A stretch of DNA of 64,000 nt from Mangifera indica (taxonomy: Eukaryota > Streptophyta > Magnoliopsida > Sapindales > Anacardiaceae), in contig NC_058149.1 of NCBI RefSeq assembly GCF_011075055.1, positions 13,770,449-13,834,448 on the forward strand, given 5' to 3'. The notes below the pieces were generated by a model that was not told the DNA's origin, ran no database searches, and saw only the letters and a list, made by a program, of their open reading frames with translations. Position numbers and translations under genes: made by a program. This document shows positions 12,586 through 24,400 of this stretch, piece by piece (within the stretch, counting starts at the first letter, position 1; the number at the start of each line of letters is the position of its first letter).

Positions 12586-13115
12586 CTACCGCTCAAATTC
12601 AATGTTAAGAGATCCGGCAGATGAATTTGCAATGGCTGTAAACGCAGTCTTAGAAAGGGCAATGGTTGAAGGAGCAGAAGGACGAGACACAGAAGTTCTG
12701 GCATTATCAACAATCTTGACTGTAACAACTTTGCCTCCAGCAATACAAGCTTGACTTTCCCTTGAACTTAAGCATCTCACACGGTAGTGCGTTCCACAGG
12801 CTGCACCATTATCCCATATCCCCTCCCCGGCCGCCGCAAACAGGCCGTCCGACGGGAACTGTGATTGATCATTACCATAACAAGCCGTCGCTGTTCAATT
12901 TTCATTAATTAACCTAAAACTTAGTCAGCTATATATTTAGCCATATATATATGCATGCAGGCTGATCAGTTTGTAAAAATGGCATACTTACGCAAGTATG
13001 GAGGGCCGTAGCTGGAAGCAGTGCCGATGCCAGCCACCCCACCATTGGAGAAATGGAAAAGTGCTGCTGACAGTAACATAAACAGCCATGCGTAAAGTTG
13101 CTGAGGCGTAGACAT
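12586..13115 (-). CDS. EG45-like domain protein (plant natriuretic peptide-like), tandem copy A
   Basis: Small secreted expansin-like double-psi beta-barrel protein, a family of apoplastic proteins linked to water and ion balance and stress. Exons on the minus strand: 13115-12992 and 12890-12586, giving 142 aa. The N-terminus MSTPQQLYAWLFMLLSAAL is a clear signal peptide; the mature start is near GIGTASSYGPPYLP, followed by ACYGND, WDNGAACG, YRVRCL, VTVKIVD and AFTAIANSSAGSLNIEF. After VKIVD it reads NARTSVSRPS, lacking the Cys pair found at this place in many EG45/PNP proteins. The intron phase (C|GTAAGT) and 305-nt exon 2 are identical in copy B. The hormone-like role of the family is not testable here. 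Confidence 0.85.
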
Positions 13116-13689
13116 GAATCCTCTGCTGCAGAAAGTTCAAAGATATACATACATGCATGCACATGCATACATATGGAGATGGATTAGGTTGATGTAGCTA
13201 TCTTCTGCGGTCACTGATTATGTTACATTTTTACTTTGAGATAGTGGTTCGGTTGGGTCAACCAGATGATATCTAAGCAATTATAAAATTATTTTGTTCT
13301 TGTTCTAGTCTTATTTGTCCCTTTATCTTTGAATAATACAGTGGACATACTAAGGAAAAATTCTGACTTCCCACTCTATCTATGGAAGGCAATCAGTCCA
13401 AATGCAAGAACAAACATGTGACTGCAAATTTTGGCCGTCCCTTGACGTTGTTACCCGCCAAATGGACGGTGTTTCCATTGGTGAATAGGTTTTTGCCGTC
13501 TCCGTCCCTTGCTATTGTGTAAAACTCCAATATGGCAGGTTTTTATGAATAAATATATATAATGCAGTGCTCATTGATTGAGATCAACCTTGTAGTGCCC
13601 ATTAAATTAACAAACAATTCAATTTGGTTTACTTTTTCGCTAATACATTAAGATGGTTTCTTATATGTATAAGTTATCTATTGAATGGT

Positions 13690-14270
13690 TTATGTTGTGC
13701 AGCGGAAATACAAAACACAACTTCTATGCTATTGAATATAATAAATAATTAAAGCAGAAAATAAAATATAGAAAAATAAAAGAAAGAGAACACAAGAATT
13801 TACGAGATTCGATAAATATACCTATGTCTTCGGCGCCGTTGACTACTTTCACTATCTCCAAAGAATAGTTACAAAGGAAAAATAAACTATTAGAGATCCC
13901 TAATAATAGGATTCTCTCAATACAATTATATTTGACTACAACTGTCTTAGGAATTATTTTGAATTAAATCTAAAGCTTCTATTTATAGTTTTTAGTAAAA
14001 TACAAAGAGATTAAATTAATAGATGTGGGACATAAAGAGCCACTTATTTCAACAGTTTATTCATCTGTCCATTGTCTATGATGTGTTGTTTGACTTCGCC
14101 ATACTTAGATGTACAAGGGCGGCATTGAGGAAGTGATTAACCATATGAGCAGTGACTAAGACATGTCATTAATATGCAGTTCAATCTTCAATGCGGGAGT
14201 TAATTCTTAATCCAATTGAAAAGGGGATGTAACAATTTTTAATTATTTCTTAGATCTCCTTAGCAATATG
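13690..14270. repeat. Degenerate LTR-retrotransposon-like repeat
   Basis: The segment carries the word pattern CAGCGGAAAT ... ACAAGAATTTACGAGATTCG ... CTTCGGCGCC, then CTTTCACTAT. As remembered, this is common in decayed dicot Copia-type LTRs. No partner repeat, primer-binding site or target duplication was found, so a solo-LTR remnant is the most that can be said. Confidence 0.35.
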
Positions 14271-15011
14271 TCATTCTGATCTCTCAATATTACGAGATCA
14301 CTTTCCATTTTTATCTCCTATGTCCTATTATCATGAGATTATAAAACTATCTCTTATAATTAAAACAAGCTAAGCTCGTCCTGTCAAAAAAGAGGGCAGC
14401 AAGATCCAAAGGGACTCTTGAGTTATTATCTAAGAAGCTTCAAAAAGAGACATCAGAAGGGATAAAAAAGCTATAGACAAACAGCAAAAAATAAACAACC
14501 GGATTGTTCTTATCTTTTAATTTGGTAAATTTTTCATTGGTGTTAGCAGCCCGTGAGATTTGACATATTATTGCCAATACATACATGGACAGAAAATTAC
14601 AAAACAATTTGTCTATATGCCAGCAAAAACAAGTCGTCCTTTGATTATTAGAAGATTTTGGGGCAATTTTCATCACGATTTGTGGCTTAAATCATGCCAT
14701 CTGGATATGTTGACCAAATCATTCGTTCTTCCCATGTGGCCCGTTAAGAAGAAAATTGGAGAAGCTACTGCTGGATCACATGATGCAACAGCGGCGGCGT
14801 GCCTGGCAGGCAATAAGCCTCATGCACAAATAATACATTTTACATTTCAAATAGGAAAAAAAAGGAATCATACCTATAATGCAAGTATACATCTAATCCC
14901 TTTCTAGCCAATTTATGTATGGCTAAAATATTAATCTTAACAAACGCAATAAATACACGTTGAAAATGCTTCCATTTGTATGAATTAAAAGCATATTACA
15001 TATATATTTAT

Positions 15012-15012
15012 A

Positions 15013-15062
<50 letters not shown>
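15012..15062. repeat. Compound (TG)n-(TA)n microsatellite
   Basis: About nine TG units run directly into about sixteen TA units. It lies in intergenic DNA between the two EG45-like genes. Confidence 0.95.
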
Positions 15063-15065
<3 letters not shown>

Positions 15066-15895
15066 GGTTTTAGTGATTTATAAACGACTTTATTCCATAG
15101 GTTTAGAAAGGGTAAGATAAAGGGGTAGGTTCCACACGCATAAGACTTGGGTGAAAGTTTGAACTATATCTAAAATTTGTATATTTTCCCCTATGTGTAA
15201 GGGAGGATTTGAATTCATAATTTAATTCGAATTTAACTTGTTTTCTCTTTAATAATATTGTTTATTTTGTTAAAACTCTCAAATGGATAGATTTTCCCTC
15301 TATGCTTAGATTTTCTCTATTCAATTTATAGTGCCGAAAGATTGAATATATATAAATTGGTAGATTTTCCCCTTATTCATAGGGGGATTTCAATTTGTAA
15401 CTTAATTCAAATTTAACTTATTTATCTTTTCAATGATATTATTTATCTCATTAAAAACTCTCTAATGATATTGTACATTAATTTGAATAAATTTGAATTT
15501 GATATTATGAATTGGAGTTAAGCGTGAATATATTTTAACTCAAACTTGACTTGACTTATCAATACAGGAGGGATTATTCAAGAAAAATTTTAGAAGAGCT
15601 TTTTAAATCGTGGGGATTTTTCTTTTGTTGTTTCTGTCTCTGTTATCCAGGACTAACTTTCTTCATTTTCTTTATGAGTTGGTCCACCCGAGTAGGTTGG
15701 AAATTAGTTCCTAACTATGACTTTGAGAATATACTTAAACTATCATCTGTACTTAAATTCAATACTGAAATATAAGTTCGTCGAACTGTTTGGATATATA
15801 TATATATATGAGGACGGAAGGCTAAACAGAAAGACCTGACAGATTGACTTACAGAACGATAATGAGAAACATTTTAGAAGAAGATAAATAATTCA

Positions 15896-16414
15896 TTATC
15901 CACGAGAATATTCAATGTTGAGAGAATTTGCAGAGAGATTTGCAATGGCTGCAAAAGCATCATTCGAAAGAACAAAGGTCGCAGGAGCAGTAGGGCGAGA
16001 CACAGACGTCGCAGCACGATCAACAACCTTAACCTGAATGGCTTTGCCACTGACACAAGCCTTAGGAATGCTTCCACTCAAGCATCTCACCAAGTAAATT
16101 TTCCCACAGATTGCACCGTTATCCCACATCTGTTCCCCGACGGCGGCGAAATGGTTGTTCGTTGGAAACTGTGAGCCGTCGTTCCCGAAACAGGCCGTTG
16201 CTATTCATCAACGGAGCCAAAGAAACACATGATCAGTTTAAATGTGTAGGTGGGCAGATAGATATATGCAGTTTGAGATATGAAAATGGCACTTACGCAT
16301 GTATGGGGGGCCGTAGCGGGAACCGGTGCCCACGTCGGCAGAGGAGAGACGGAGAAGCAAGGCTGAGAGAAGCAGAATTGCCCATTTATAAAGTAGGTGA
16401 CGTGAAGAAGACAT
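15896..16414 (-). CDS. EG45-like domain protein (plant natriuretic peptide-like), tandem copy B
   Basis: Minus-strand exons 16414-16297 and 16200-15896 encode 140 aa. Signal peptide MSSSRHLLYKWAILLLSALL, then DVGTGSRYGPPYMP, ACFGND, MWDNGAICG, YLVRCLSG, IQVKVVD and AFAAIANLSANSLNIEY. Exon 2 has the same length (305 nt) and the same intron phase as copy A about 3.3 kb away on the same strand, so the pair arose by tandem duplication. The sequence after VKVVD (RAATSVSRPT) again lacks the usual Cys pair. Signal peptide, core Trp-Asp-Asn-Gly motif and Cys residues upstream are intact, so it looks functional. Confidence 0.85.
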
Positions 16415-16938
16415 TATCAATGCTAGCTCTAGAAAACGAGCCATGTACAGCTATACGAATTATGCCATTTATAGGAAGACGAAAATTCTGTTTTTTATTA
16501 AATGACAAAATTCTGTTTTTTAAGTTTTAAAAATCTATTTTGGTATTTTATTAAAAATTTGTTATTAAAATTTATTATAAATATTAAATTACTATTAAAT
16601 TTTGTTATTTATTCTTTTAAAAAGCATTAAAATACTTACTCTATAAAATATTATGTTTTAATATTTTTAAGGTGTACTTACCATTTTTTTAAACCCTTTA
16701 AAAACACTTTTAATTTATTTTTTAATTTTCAAAAATCTCTTTAAATTTTTTAACATCTCTAATATTTTAGAAAATTATAAATTTTCTTTCTAACTTTCGA
16801 AAAAGCAAAATAAAAATAATAAAAGAGAAAACAAAAAATTATTTAAAAAAAAGAAAACCGAAAATTTTATACAAAATAAATTTGTTACCCTTTTAATTTA
16901 TAGATTTATTAATAAAAATAGATTATAGGTGATACTAT

Positions 16939-17421
16939 GAGGCCATTTGGTTTCAAGAATTTAAAGATTAATTTGATAATTTATCTTTTATTAGATATAT
17001 TATCTTGTTTAATTTGTTAATAATAAAATATTACGATAATCTTTTATTATCAATACTGATATGACAGATAATATAGGTGGTAATCTGATTACTACTTTTA
17101 CCTTAAATATTAAAAAATTATCAAGATAATTTTGATTCTATTATAATTGTATTATTATTTATTCATTTTCTGAGACAAAAATAAATTTATTTTTAATTAA
17201 TATAACAAATAATATAAACAATATTTAAAAATAATTATATTCAAGAGCATTTAAGTAAAATAATTTATTAGTATTATTTTATTATCTTTAATCAAGTACA
17301 ATAATTATTTATACTTATCAAATTTTATCAAACATAATAATCATTTATATTCAATAATTTTTTAAGTAATTTATCTTTAAAATATTCTCGATTAAAAAAA
17401 ATTATCCAAACCAAAACCCTC
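16939..17421. mobile_element. PIF/Harbinger-like MITE, copy 1
   Basis: The 483-bp AT-rich element starts GAGGCCATTTGGTTT and ends CCAAACCAAAACCCTC, imperfect terminal inverted repeats, bracketed by a TAT triplet on both sides (16936-16938 and 17422-17424). It contains no ORF. The interior aligns by eye with the element at 34074-34508 over most of its length. Three-base target duplications and a GNNCNNTTTGG-like terminus suggest the PIF/Harbinger class; assignment is tentative. Confidence 0.55.
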
Positions 17422-17564
17422 TATTTGTTATTTTAGTGAACCAGGGGCTGAAAAGTCTTTTGACCTACCAAACAATTGTTGAATGACATTGTATCCGTAA
17501 ATTAAACCAAGAAAGAATTCTAAGCATATTAAAAGGATTAAATTTTTAAAATAAAATATTATAT

Positions 17565-17700
17565 ATATATAATATGTATAAATATATATACAAATAAAAC
17601 AAATAATATATCATTATATAGTTAAATATTATTTTATTTTAAATTTTAAATTATTTAATTATATAATAATATAATATTATTTATATATAAAATTATATAT
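17565..17700. repeat. AT-rich hairpin-type repeat, third copy
   Basis: It shares AAATATTATTTTATTTTAAA and AATTATTTAATTATATAATA words in inverse orientation with copies at 11.9 and 12.3 kb. Ends are unclear. Confidence 0.3.
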
Positions 17701-18814
17701 TTTATTTACGCATATGACGCTATTTTATTTTTACCCAACGTTTAATTATTACGTATGAAGCGGGTGGACTGAGTGCCGTCCCGTCCAGAGGGGCCATTAG
17801 CTGATTATTCGAACATCCAGCTGTATCTTAATCTTCCTGGCCCAAAAAGTCAGTCCAAAATACGGAACAAAGCCCTTGACTGCAAAACTTGGCCCTCACC
17901 TCACCATTTGTATGACTTTGACACGAAGATGAAGAGTGACTGGGTTCTTGCCGTCCCCGTTACTCAGATGGTGTCCAAAACTTCAAGATTTACGTGAGAC
18001 TTACTCTGAAAATATTCATTGGCTTCTTTTATTTTGTTTTAAACTGGGAAGCCCGGAACTCAAAATAGGGTGTGTTTCTATGTTTCAAAAATGTTTTTAT
18101 ATTCAAAACTCTCTGAAATTTGTACAAAATATTTTGTGGGTATTTTAAAATTTCGAAAAATTTTAAAACACGTTTCTTTTAAAAGAAAAAACATAAAATC
18201 GATTAAATACATATTTTTTTATATTTTTAAACCCAAAATATCTCTAAATCTCATACTGAATTCATCTCCTCTTTATTGTTTGATGTATTACGCATCTTCT
18301 CTTTGACATATTATATAGATTGATATATATTATTATTATTTTCTTAAATATTTATATGCGTTTACATAAAAATAATTTATAATAAGTTTTATGAGTTTAT
18401 TTTATAGAATTTTATTTTTATTATTTATTTTTATATTATATAAGTTTATATATTTTTTTTTATAAAAAATTTGATATTTATAAAAAAAAATTATATTTTT
18501 AATATTTCACATTTTTATTTCTTATAGTTTTTAAAAAATATGTTTTCACGTTTCTATTTCTGTGTTTCTGTTTTCGTGCTACATGGGTTTTAAATAATTG
18601 ATTTTAGTTTATATAATTTCCGTTGGAATAGGTCAGATTGGATAAATAAATAAAAGAATGAATGATAAATGAATAAATTGGGGCCACTGTTGGAGGTCGA
18701 ATGGTAAAAGGTTTTTTTAGACTTCTGGGTTGAAGCTTAATTTACATTTTATTGAGTTTCTTTTTCCCTCACTTTACAGGGTCAAGTAACTAAAACTCTT
18801 TATTATTCAATAAG

Positions 18815-20377
18815 AATTCTCGAACATATAGTGATTGCTCAGTGGAAGCTTTGGTTATTGAGGCAGAGAAAGACAAGGATACTGTTTTGGTCCATGCTGG
18901 AATGGAAATGGATTCGTCGCTTCAACTGTTTCCGGAAAAATTCCCAGAGAAGTATTTTGATGTTGGAATGGCTGAACAGCATGCTGTTACATTTTCTGCA
19001 GGTCTGTCATTTGGAGGCTTGAGGCCATTTTGCATAATTCCTTCTGCTTTTCTGCAGAGAGCTTATGATCAGGTTCGCTCTCTCCCCCATGTGCTATGTG
19101 TGTCTGTGAATACTCCGTAAAAATGAACCAACTGCATACAAACATGTCCTCTGGGATCATTTTGGCAGTAACTACATATTTACATAATTCAATGGCATCG
19201 AGTGAGACAATATTTTAGCTTACAACTCAAAATGTGTGGCATCCTTCATTGTGAAAATAACATTCATAACTGTTCTGGAGTCTTTTCCTTGTGGCCTCTT
19301 TAGGTGATCCATGATGTAGATCAACAGAGGATTCCAGTGCGTTTTGTCATTACAAGTGCAGGATCTGTAGTGTCTGATGGTCCCACACAATGTGGGGCAT
19401 TTGATATTACTTTCATGTCATGTTTGCCAAACATGATTGTCATGGCACCATCTAATGAGGATGAGCTTGTGCACATGGTTGCGGCTGCTGCTCAAACTGA
19501 TGATCGGCCAGTTTGCTTTAGGTATCCAAGAGGTGCCATTGTCAGGTCGGAATATATTATAAGACTGTCATGGCACCATCTAAGATCGACTATTTGACTA
19601 TGCACTTGACAATTACGATTTGAATCTTCCAACATATCTCTTATTATTCTTCACTAATCATTTACAATGTTCTAAATTTAATTTGACTACTGTTTGTTGT
19701 ATAGCAGATTGGAAAAAGCCTCAAAGTTCTTGTAGAGGGTAAAGATGTTGCTTTGCTTGGGTATGGGGCAATGGTTCAGAACTGCCTCAAAGTTCGAATT
19801 TTCAAAGCTTGGTGTTGAGGTAACTGTTGCTGATGCAAGATTTTGCAAGCCCCTTGACATTAAGCATCTCAGGGAGCTTTGTCAAAAACATACTTCTTAT
19901 CACAGTTGAGGAAGGTTCTATTGGAGGATTTGAATCACATGTTTCACAGTTTATCGCTCTCGATGGACAGCTTGATGGTAGAATTAAGGTGCTTCTTTTG
20001 TTCATCCTTGTATTGTGTTTTATACTTCAAATTTATCCGTCTTAAAATATAAATAAAAATTTTCATTGAACTTTAAGTTGCTAGAGTGCGGTTACTGGTG
20101 TATGTATCATTTATGCTTTCCTTGTAGCTGGGGATAATTTCAGTCTTTTCATGCACTACTTACTGCATGGAGTAACTGTTTTGGTTAACTTTCTATTCTT
20201 TTTTCGCAATTTTTTTCTTCTTCCCAGTGGCGACCAATTGTTTTACGAGACAAGTACATTGAGCATGCATCGCCTAGTGAACAACTTTCTCTTGCGGGGC
20301 TGAATGGACATCAGATTGCTGCAACAGCACTAAGTCTGCTTGGCCGCACCCGTGAAGCCCTCCTTCTGATGTGCTAG
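18815..20377 (+). pseudogene. DXS3: DXS3-type 1-deoxy-D-xylulose-5-phosphate synthase, truncated and frameshifted
   Basis: DXS makes deoxyxylulose phosphate from pyruvate and glyceraldehyde phosphate in the plastid MEP isoprenoid pathway. Only the C-terminal half is present: exon-like blocks 18815-19072 (RTYSDCSVEALVIEAEK, MAEQHAVTFSAGL), 19304-19544 ([33 protein letters not shown]), 19708-19988 and 20228-20377 (ends TREALLLMC). The N-terminal thiamin-diphosphate domain is absent; an in-frame stop lies just upstream in the continuation of the first block. Block 3 has two frame breaks, after MVQNCLK and after LCQKHT, and joining blocks 2 and 3 directly is out of frame, so a small exon is also missing. 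Splice sites survive, so this is a decayed duplicate or a lost gene, not a processed copy. The residues present favour the DXS3 clade. Confidence 0.85.
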
Positions 20378-21434
20378 AAAGAAACCTACCCACTTTCTTT
20401 CGAGCCTTTATGGAACTCTACAGGTTGAACACTTGAAGCTATGTAAGAGAAGAGACTGGTGACAAACGAAAACAGACAGGAGGTAACACACTGCCCAGAT
20501 CAGCTGATTTTTTGTGCGCCTTTGTAGTCTGTATATTATTGGAATGATTTGATTATTTGTGATTATTGGTGTTGAAAGTTCACAAAATTGTACAGCAGTC
20601 TCAAGAATCGATAACAGATTCAATTTTGAGCATTTAATTAAACTCTAAATGATATATTATGAGGTATACAATTAAGTAATTTTGTACCGGCAAGCACCCG
20701 ACTTTTTTTTTTTTTTTCTCAGCCAGACAAACAAAACTCTTCTCTGAAGATCAAATAACGACAAGAACAACTTTGTTTCAAAGATATATATATATATAAA
20801 ATCCCTTCTTAGATTCCGAATCTTCTTGCCTTCTTCATACTGCTTTTTTATTTCCCGAGATATTCATACGAAAAAGGGTCCAGATGGGTTCTCTTTCTTT
20901 GTCAAAAAGAATTGTTGGTTTTGATTCATATTTTTGTTTAAAAGCAGGTTAATTTCAGGTGCAAGCACTTCAAAATTGTTGCTTTTGTTTTAAAGACATA
21001 TATATTTAATCCATTTCTTAGATTCCGAATCTTCTGGCCTTCTACATATTGCTCCGACGCCCGGAAACTTAATTTCCTTTCCTTTTCTTTCATCGTTACT
21101 TTTTATTTCTTGAGACATTTATGCGTAAAAGGGTCCAAATGGGTTCTCTTTCTTTGCCAAAAAAAATCGTTGGTTTTGATTCATGTTTTTGTCTAAAATC
21201 AGGTTAATTTTTAGTACAGCGCTTCAAAAATGATGTTTCTGTTTTTGTTTAATTGGTAGGTTTCTGTTCTTTATCCATCTCCTATATTCTCCCGTTCACA
21301 TCCCTTTGTATGATCACTTAATCAAGAGATGAGAATCTAAACACTGAACACAGAAAGTAAAAGAAGAGAGAAACCATCTTAATCTAGACATTTCTCAAGT
21401 TCAGATTTTGCAAGTGGCATTTGGAATGAAAAAT
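20378..21434. other. Convergent intergenic region containing a tandem duplication
   Basis: This lies between the DXS3 pseudogene (plus) and the 3' end of the K+ channel gene (minus). Most of it is the 214-bp-period duplication listed separately; the rest is probable channel 3' UTR. Confidence 0.6.
20776..21250. repeat. Diverged tandem duplication, period about 214 bp
   Basis: Copy 1 (about 20776-20989) and copy 2 (about 20988-21250) share, in the same order, TTAGATTCCGAATCTTCT, AAAAGGGTCCA, ATGGGTTCTCTTTCTTTG, TTGGTTTTGATTCAT, AGGTTAATTT and CTTCAAAA. Copy 2 has an extra insert of about 30-40 bp after CTTCTACATATTGC. It lies just downstream of the channel stop codon and may include its 3' UTR or polyadenylation region. 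Confidence 0.8.
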
Positions 21435-24400
21435 TTACAACCCACCATGAGTGTTACTGCTTGGTTCTTCAGCCATTTGGTTTTTTGAATTGTCACCAAG
21501 AAGAATTAGATGATCGCCGTCTCTGATAAGGTCTATATCATCAATTTCAGCTCCTCCTTTGGTTAGAATTTTCGTGGGACAGAAACTAAATTTCTGGGCA
21601 CCAATATTGAGTAGTTCTTCAAGTGAGTTAGGCAATGGAACAAGCTTTCCAGCAACTGCACCTTTCTCTGGGCAACTTATAGTCACTCTGGCTGGATAAG
21701 TACTGCTTGAAGTTGGGAAACTGGCAAATCCTCCTGAGGCTGCAATTCGATCCCTCTCAGCTGCAAAATTAACATTTTGGCTTATTTGAACATGACTGAA
21801 TCTATTTAGTTAATCCTTTTGCTATCGTGGGCATTAATTATACTGGGTGCTCACCAGAATTTGCAGCTGATATGATACCAAACAGTGAATTCTGAAAATG
21901 GTTCGGTCTTCGCCTCCATTGGCTATCAGATCTGGTAAGCTTAGGAAAAGGTGGTCTAAATTCAGGAGAAAATGGAGGCATTGAGGGTTCACTACTGTAC
22001 TTTATAATACGCTTGCCAAAATATGGCAACCCCTGCTTCTCTGGAATGGTAAAAACTGATGATTTCTTGGTTTGTTGCCCAGACTGGAACAAAAACTGTA
22101 TCTCTTCAAGGCCCTGGTGATCTGCCAAAGCCCTTGGAGTCCAGCCATGGGTATCTGGCTTGTCGATTTCAGCTCCTTGATCTATGAGAAACTTAACTAT
22201 TTCAACATTTCCTTCACTGATTGCTTTATGAAGTAGAGTTGTTTCACTGCTAGTGGGCCTTGTTAAATCTCCTCCATGATGAACAATGTCCTTAAGTAAA
22301 TCCAAATTGTTCTGCTCAATTGCAGTGCAAGCAAACTGACTAACATCTCCAGAAGATAGCAATGCCCCATTTTCTGCAAGAATTTTAACCACAGATTCAT
22401 GCTTCCCCGATATGGCTTCCCATAGAGGAACACTTCCTTCTGAATCTGCAAAAAGAAAAAGCCACAAATCATAACATCTACCTTTATTTGCAGCAAAACA
22501 ATGGTCATTACCTTTAATGTTAGGATCTGCTCCATATTCAAGAAGAAACACCACACAATGCTCATATCCTTTAGATGCTGCAATGTGCTGTTGCAGAGAT
22601 AACCAAAGTAAGCTCCAAGTCTTGGGATGAAAAAGATGATACTCAGACATGGATACATAGAGTAGAGGGAGGAAATAAGATATACCAATGCTGTTCTTCC
22701 ACTGTTATCCATTTCATTTGGGTCTGAACCTCTTCTCAGCAACTGTTGTAACAATAGATCATCTCCTCTAACTGCAGCAAAGCATAGACCAAGAGGCAGA
22801 TCCATTCTTCCCTGAGCCAACTTTTGCTCCGTATCTGTCAATATTGATTCCATCATTGGATCCCCCGAATCCTTCAAGTGCTGTATTAATCAGAATCGAA
22901 AATAATAAGATTCAACCCCATTTTGTACTGCAGAACATAGTCAAAATTATAGGCGGTTTCCATTTTGAAGGGAACTCTAGGAGGAGAAGCATCATTGCCT
23001 TCTTGTCCTGATTGCTGGTATTAACCATTAGAATTCTAACTTCTGCCAAAAATACAACAAACCTGAAGAAGATTGTTCATGATTATTGTTCCATCTCCAA
23101 CATTTGCCCGTAGAAGATTTAGAAAAGCAGTACGGTTCAGACGAAGCAGCTGGCTCAATCGTTTGGTCCGGACTGTGAATAATTGTGGCTTATAACACAA
23201 CACACCAACCTCACCAACAACATCTCCAGGTTTTGCCTCTGCAACAACCTGCATTCATTCAATGCAAACAAATTTTGCATTGTCATGGCAAATAGACTGA
23301 AGTATTTTCTTTTCCAAAACAATCCAACTAAGTTAAATGGTCAGACCGTATCATAGATTACCTGTTCTAATCCGCCCTTTAGCGTTATGAGATCCTGTTA
23401 AAAAATCTAACACATAAGAAATCAAACTGCCCAGCAAATGACAACACTTCAAGGGAAGGGAGATGAACAGAGTAGATTGATGGAAAACAGGGGGAAACAC
23501 AAAGAAAAGGCAAAAAGATCAAATTAGTCTTACTGCAGCACCAGTGACCAATATATAGAAGTCAGTGGGTGCTTCATTCTGCAAAATTACATCTTCTTTG
23601 GGAGGAAAATACTCGGCTTTCATCTCAGATACCTTCAAAATGATAAAATTCAGACATTTAGCTGGACTAAGTAATTGAGAGTGTGAAGACGGAATGATAA
23701 AACAGATATATTTGGTTTACCAGTTGGAAAAGTAAGTCGTGTGAGACTCCACGGAACAAGTAAACCTGATCAACCAGTGAATAAAAGAGAAAGTGTGAAA
23801 TGCTTGATTGAATGGCTTTAGGAAGGGATTCAATGGTCTCTTGCTGGTGCAGCCCTTCTGAATCAGTTCTGTACCTCAAACACAAATGAGCTAGCATCTG
23901 ATCTTGCAGCCGAACAGGTAGCTGGTTCCTTCTAGCAAAACTCGAAGCAGCTTGGATTGTGTCCCTCTAAATCAAAGCCAAAACAAACCCAAAGTAGAAG
24001 TAAACACTAAAGATATTATGTTGCAAATACATCATGTTAAAAATTTTCAGATATGGGCTAACATTAATTATGGTTTTGATTTAATAAAATTAGGTAATTA
24101 AATAGTCCAATACCAATTTACAGATGAGCTTGAGTGGGGCTTGAATAATCAATAAAAATAAGTCTAATATACTTAAAAAATTATGATTTAGGTGGATAAC
24201 AAAAATGTAGGCCTTCAGGTTTATTAGATTCTCTGCTATAAAACCTAATGCATGTTTTAGTATTTATGGAGTAAAAGACTAAGTCATATTGAAAGATGAT
24301 TTCGACAAGTCATTTCAGGTAATTTTTAAAAGTTTTTCATATTCAAATTGTATAAAGATTTAGGTATTTTTAAAATTTTAAAGTTTAATTTAGTATTTTA

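Larger units (their letters stand above)
13116..15895. other. Intergenic stretch between the tandem EG45-like genes
   Basis: It contains the promoter of copy A, a degenerate LTR-like repeat (about 13690-14270), a TG/TA microsatellite (15012-15062) and two diverged direct copies of a roughly 110-bp AT-rich segment (about 15170-15290 and 15350-15470, both with GATTTTCCCC or ATTTTCCCCT and TTTAACTT words). No gene could be supported. Confidence 0.5.
16415..18814. other. Repeat-rich AT intergenic stretch
   Basis: It holds an AT-rich repeat related to 7180-7640 (about 16500-16930), a 3-bp-TSD MITE (16939-17421), an AT hairpin repeat (about 17565-17700), and another MITE-like block at about 18060-18590 that begins GGGTGTGTTTCTATGTTT and ends with a partly complementary AAATAGAAACGTG-type arm. 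No exons of the N-terminal half of DXS could be found upstream of the pseudogene that follows. Confidence 0.5.

Noticed and set aside
14560..14907. 115-residue plus-strand ORF between the EG45-like genes
   Set aside because: No domain, no recognisable motif and no splice context; composition is compatible with chance.
15012..15062. TG/TA run considered as part of a CRISPR-like or regulatory repeat array
   Set aside because: It is a plain dinucleotide microsatellite without spacers.
16111..16530. 139-residue plus-strand ORF
   Set aside because: It lies antisense to EG45-like copy B and its upstream region; the minus-strand gene explains the sequence.
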